This document shows positions 61,462 through 64,000 of a stretch of 64,000 nucleotides of DNA, one piece after another (position 1 is the first letter of the stretch; every line of letters begins with the position of its first letter). This DNA is from Streptomyces deccanensis (GTDB lineage Bacteria > Actinomycetota > Actinomycetes > Streptomycetales > Streptomycetaceae), in NCBI RefSeq assembly GCF_022385335.1, contig NZ_CP092431.1:1426001-1490000 (forward strand), given 5' to 3'. Under the pieces are notes generated by a model that did no database searches, had not been told where the DNA came from, and was given only the letters and a program-made list of their open reading frames with translations. Position numbers and translations under genes: made by a program.

Positions 61462-62757
61462 ATGAGGGAACCGCATATCGACTATGCGGAGGTCTTCCGG
61501 GCCCTGCCCGGCATGGTGGCGCTGCTGACGCCCGATCTGGTGTACGTCGACGCCAACGACGACTTCCTTCGGCTGGCCGGACGCAGCCGCGAACAGCTGC
61601 TCGGGCGCTACATCTTCGACGTCTTCCCCGAGAACCCGAACGAACCGGCAGCGGCCGGCATGCGGGAGACTGAGGCGTCGATGCTGCGCACCGTGGCCAC
61701 CGGTGAACGCGACACGATGGCGCTCCTCCGCTACGACATCGAGGACCCGCAGCGGCCCGGCCTCTGGCAGGAGCACTACTGGAGCCCGGTCAACGCCCCC
61801 GTCCTGGGCCCCGACGGCAAGGTGGCCCTGATCGTGCACCGGGTCGAGGAGGTCACCGAACTCATCCGCGCCCGAAGCCGGGCCGGCGGGGACGCCCCGA
61901 GGGGTCCGGGCGGTTCGGCGTCGGACGGTCCAGGTGGTCCGGGCGGTTCGGGTGAGGACAGTCGGGCCCGGGTGCTGGAGGCCGAGCTCTACACGCGCGC
62001 CCGGGAACTGCAGGAGGTCAACGAACGGCTGCGCACGGCGCACGCCCATGAGCGCGAGGTGGCCCTGGCGCTGCAGGCGGCGATGCTGCCCCCGCCCGGC
62101 CCCACCGGGTCGCACGACGTGGCCGTGCGCTATCGGCCGGCCATCGGCGCGCTGAACGTGTGCGGCGACTGGTACGACCTGGTCGGGCTGGACGGCGAGG
62201 GCCTGGCGGTGGCCGTCGGCGACGTCGTCGGCCACGGCCTGGCGGCCGCCTGCGCCATGGGCCAGTTGCGCAGCGCCCTGAGCGGGGCCACGCGCGTCGC
62301 CGACGGTCCGGCCCAGGCCCTGGAGGCCCTCGACCGCTACGCCCGCTCCGTCGACGGGGCCGAGTCGACCACGGTCGTGACGACCTTCATCGACTGGGAC
62401 GACCGCACCATCACCTACAGCTGCGCGGGCCACCCGCCGCCCGCGCTGGTGCACCCCGACGGCACCGTCACCTTCCTCGACGGCGCCACCGACCCACCGC
62501 TCGCCGCCCGGCCCCGTCAGATGCCGCGGCCCCAGGCCCGCGCGCCCTTCGTCGAGGACTCCACCCTGGTCCTGTACACGGACGGGCTGATCGAGCGCCG
62601 TACCGAGAGCATCGACACCGGTCTGGAACGTCTCGCCGCTTCCCTGGCCCACCACCGCGAGCACGACCCCGAGACCCTGGCCGACGCCCTGCTGGCCGAT
62701 CTGCTGCCGCCGACCGGCAACACCGACGACACCGCGCTGATCGTCCTGCGGCTCTGA
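61462..62757 (+). CDS. PAS domain and PP2C (SpoIIE-type) phosphatase
   Basis: A 431-residue signalling protein. A PAS domain (about 8-135: VALLTPDLVYVDANDDFLRL, VIVHRVEEVTEL-like end) is followed by a Gly/Ser linker, a coiled coil (ELYTRARELQEVNERLRTA) and a SpoIIE-type PP2C domain. The latter has CGDWYDLVGLDGEGLAVAVG, DVVGHGLAAACAMGQ, CAGHPPPALVHPDG, LYTDGLIERR and GNTDDTALIVLRL, with the metal-binding Asp residues in place. Such enzymes dephosphorylate anti-sigma-factor antagonists. No partner gene is adjacent. Confidence 0.93.
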   Translation: MREPHIDYAEVFRALPGMVALLTPDLVYVDANDDFLRLAGRSREQLLGRYIFDVFPENPNEPAAAGMRETEASMLRTVATGERDTMALLRYDIEDPQRPGLWQEHYWSPVNAPVLGPDGKVALIVHRVEEVTELIRARSRAGGDAPRGPGGSASDGPGGPGGSGEDSRARVLEAELYTRARELQEVNERLRTAHAHEREVALALQAAMLPPPGPTGSHDVAVRYRPAIGALNVCGDWYDLVGLDGEGLAVAVGDVVGHGLAAACAMGQLRSALSGATRVADGPAQALEALDRYARSVDGAESTTVVTTFIDWDDRTITYSCAGHPPPALVHPDGTVTFLDGATDPPLAARPRQMPRPQARAPFVEDSTLVLYTDGLIERRTESIDTGLERLAASLAHHREHDPETLADALLADLLPPTGNTDDTALIVLRL

Positions 62758-62794
62758 CCGGGCGAGTCTGACCGGCCGAGGAGGGGTGGCGGCG

Positions 62795-63982
62795 TCATCT
62801 GCCCCAGATCTTCCGGTAGCCCTCCCGGTAGCCCGACGGGTTCCAGCTCGTGGCGCCGTCGCTGTTGTCGGCCGTGCTGATGTGGACGGGCGCCACATAG
62901 CCGCTGGCGGGGCTGCCGGAGAAGGCACGGTTGAACTCGTCGACGATCTGCCAGCCCTGCAGGGTGAGCGGTTCGGGGACGGTGGCCGCCTGGTACTGCT
63001 CACTGTCGACGCGCTGGAAGGCGGAGGGATCGCCGTCCCCCGCGCCGATGTTGAACGGCGGGCCCGAGCCGTCCTTGCCGGCCGCGCGGAAGGCGGGGGC
63101 GGCGTCGGCGAAGTACAGGTCGTTGATGGCGACCGAGTGGGTCCACCGGTCCTGGAAACGGGAGAGCAGCGAGGAGACCTCGCGGGGCGTGCGGCTGCTC
63201 GCGTCGGGGATCGGGATGTTCACGTACGACAGGAGGTCCACGCCCGCGCAGGTCGCGAGTTCGTCCCTGATCAGCTCGGACTTGTTCTTGGCGAACGGGA
63301 TCGACGCGTCGGTGAAGATCACGGCCCCGGCGTCGCCGTTCGAGGTGGCGATGACCCATCGGGCGCTGATCCTCGCCACGTCCTCCACCTGGGTGGTGAC
63401 GTTGGTGAAGAGAGGAGGGCGGCGGCTGGGGCCGGGGGCGGCGACCGCGTGCCAGCCGACGACCGGGATGCCGGCCTGCTCGGCCCGCGCGATCTGCTGC
63501 GAGGTCGAGTTGGGGTCGAAGCCGCCGACGACGATGCCGGAGGGGCGGAGCGCCACGGCCTCGCTCATCGCGGCCTGGATGCCGGCGGGCGTGCCGCCGC
63601 CGTCGATCACCCGCAGGTTCCAGCCGATGACCCGCGCGGCTTCCCGCACTCCCTCGGCGGCGCCCGCGACCCCGGGGTTGGTCATGGTCTGCGCGACATA
63701 GACGAGGGTCCTGCCGGAGACGGCTCTGGGGCCGGAGGTGGGGCCGTTCCAGGGGACGTCGTCGCGCTCCGCCCGGCTGACGGCGGCCTCGGCCCTGGCC
63801 TGGGCGGCGGGGCAACCGCTCGTGCCCGTGGCGGACGGGTCCGGCTCGCCGGACGATCCGCGTTCGCAGCCGGCGAGCACGACGGAGGCCGCCACGGTCA
63901 GCAGGGCGGCGGCCGCGTGGCGGACCCTGAGCGCGCCGGAGCGGGCCTTGGGGTGGTGGTGCACGAGGTGGTGGTGGCGCAC
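62795..63982 (-). CDS. Sugar ABC transporter substrate-binding lipoprotein
   Basis: A 395-residue lipoprotein. A signal peptide with lipobox VLAGC (ALLTVAASVVLAGCERGSSG) is preceded by an unusual His-rich start (RHHHLVHHHPK). The mature part is a Peripla_BP_4-type fold: TLVYVAQTMTNPGVAGAAEG, VALRPSGIVVGGFDP and ARISARWVIATSNGDAGAVI. It captures a sugar or similar solute outside the membrane. No permease or ATPase gene is in view; these would lie beyond the right edge or elsewhere. The GTG at 63982 has GAGGAG before it. Confidence 0.88.
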   Translation of the reverse strand: MRHHHLVHHHPKARSGALRVRHAAAALLTVAASVVLAGCERGSSGEPDPSATGTSGCPAAQARAEAAVSRAERDDVPWNGPTSGPRAVSGRTLVYVAQTMTNPGVAGAAEGVREAARVIGWNLRVIDGGGTPAGIQAAMSEAVALRPSGIVVGGFDPNSTSQQIARAEQAGIPVVGWHAVAAPGPSRRPPLFTNVTTQVEDVARISARWVIATSNGDAGAVIFTDASIPFAKNKSELIRDELATCAGVDLLSYVNIPIPDASSRTPREVSSLLSRFQDRWTHSVAINDLYFADAAPAFRAAGKDGSGPPFNIGAGDGDPSAFQRVDSEQYQAATVPEPLTLQGWQIVDEFNRAFSGSPASGYVAPVHISTADNSDGATSWNPSGYREGYRKIWGR

Positions 63983-64000
63983 GAGGACTCCTCGTGGAGG

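Overview
The window is chromosomal DNA of a Streptomyces or very close actinobacterium. The G+C content is very high, genes start with ATG or GTG behind purine-rich ribosome binding sites, and there are two conservons (histidine kinase / roadblock / DUF742 / GTPase operons), Tat and lipobox signals, and rare TTA codons. No rRNA, tRNA, CRISPR array or intact phage was seen.

Layout. 0.3-6.3 kb: household genes (DUF5709 protein, DUF457 membrane hydrolase, Ski2-like helicase, acyl-CoA thioesterase II, a Streptomyces regulator-like protein). 6.4-12.1 kb: conservon 1, cvnA-B-C-D plus a second roadblock gene, led by an MHYT membrane sensor. 12.2-19.6 kb: a methyltransferase, small conserved proteins, and an SNF2 helicase coupled to a SWIM zinc-finger protein. 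19.7-23.9 kb: xylose module (xylA divergent from xylB, then a ROK regulator). 24.1-27.7 kb: a Tat-exported amidase and an aldehyde dehydrogenase with its GAF/AcoR-like regulator.

28-33.5 kb is an accessory patch: a P450, a SUKH fragment, an IS5-type transposase remnant, an orphan protein with the N-terminal motif of contractile-injection-system cargo, an RraA fragment, an unknown DGHHK protein and WD40 debris. 33.5-48.4 kb is a hypoxia/dormancy-type stress island. It holds a DevS/OsdK-like GAF kinase, a flavin-reductase-like protein, phosphoketolase, five universal stress proteins (two of them a duplicated two-gene operon), a cyclic-nucleotide-binding protein, and broken hemerythrin, DoxX-like, CBS and substrate-binding genes. 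A palindromic element GGGCCnnnnGGCCC, close in form to the DevR/DosR box, recurs in front of these genes and probably marks one regulon.

48-52.4 kb: a free-standing propeptide-like protein facing an S8 peptidase, then a large SUKH protein. 52.4-55.2 kb: an indole prenyltransferase whose frame runs without a stop into a tryptophanase, preceded by a coupled upstream ORF containing a TTA codon; together they should turn tryptophan into prenylated indole. 55.3-59.2 kb: conservon 2 with a CYP157-type P450 lacking the ExxR motif. 59.8-64 kb: a Tat-exported FAD oxidase resembling cytokinin dehydrogenase, a PAS/PP2C phosphatase and a sugar-binding lipoprotein.

The strongest candidates for something new are the prenyltransferase-tryptophanase fusion with its bldA-type leader, the box-defined stress regulon, and the orphan cargo-like protein in the debris patch.
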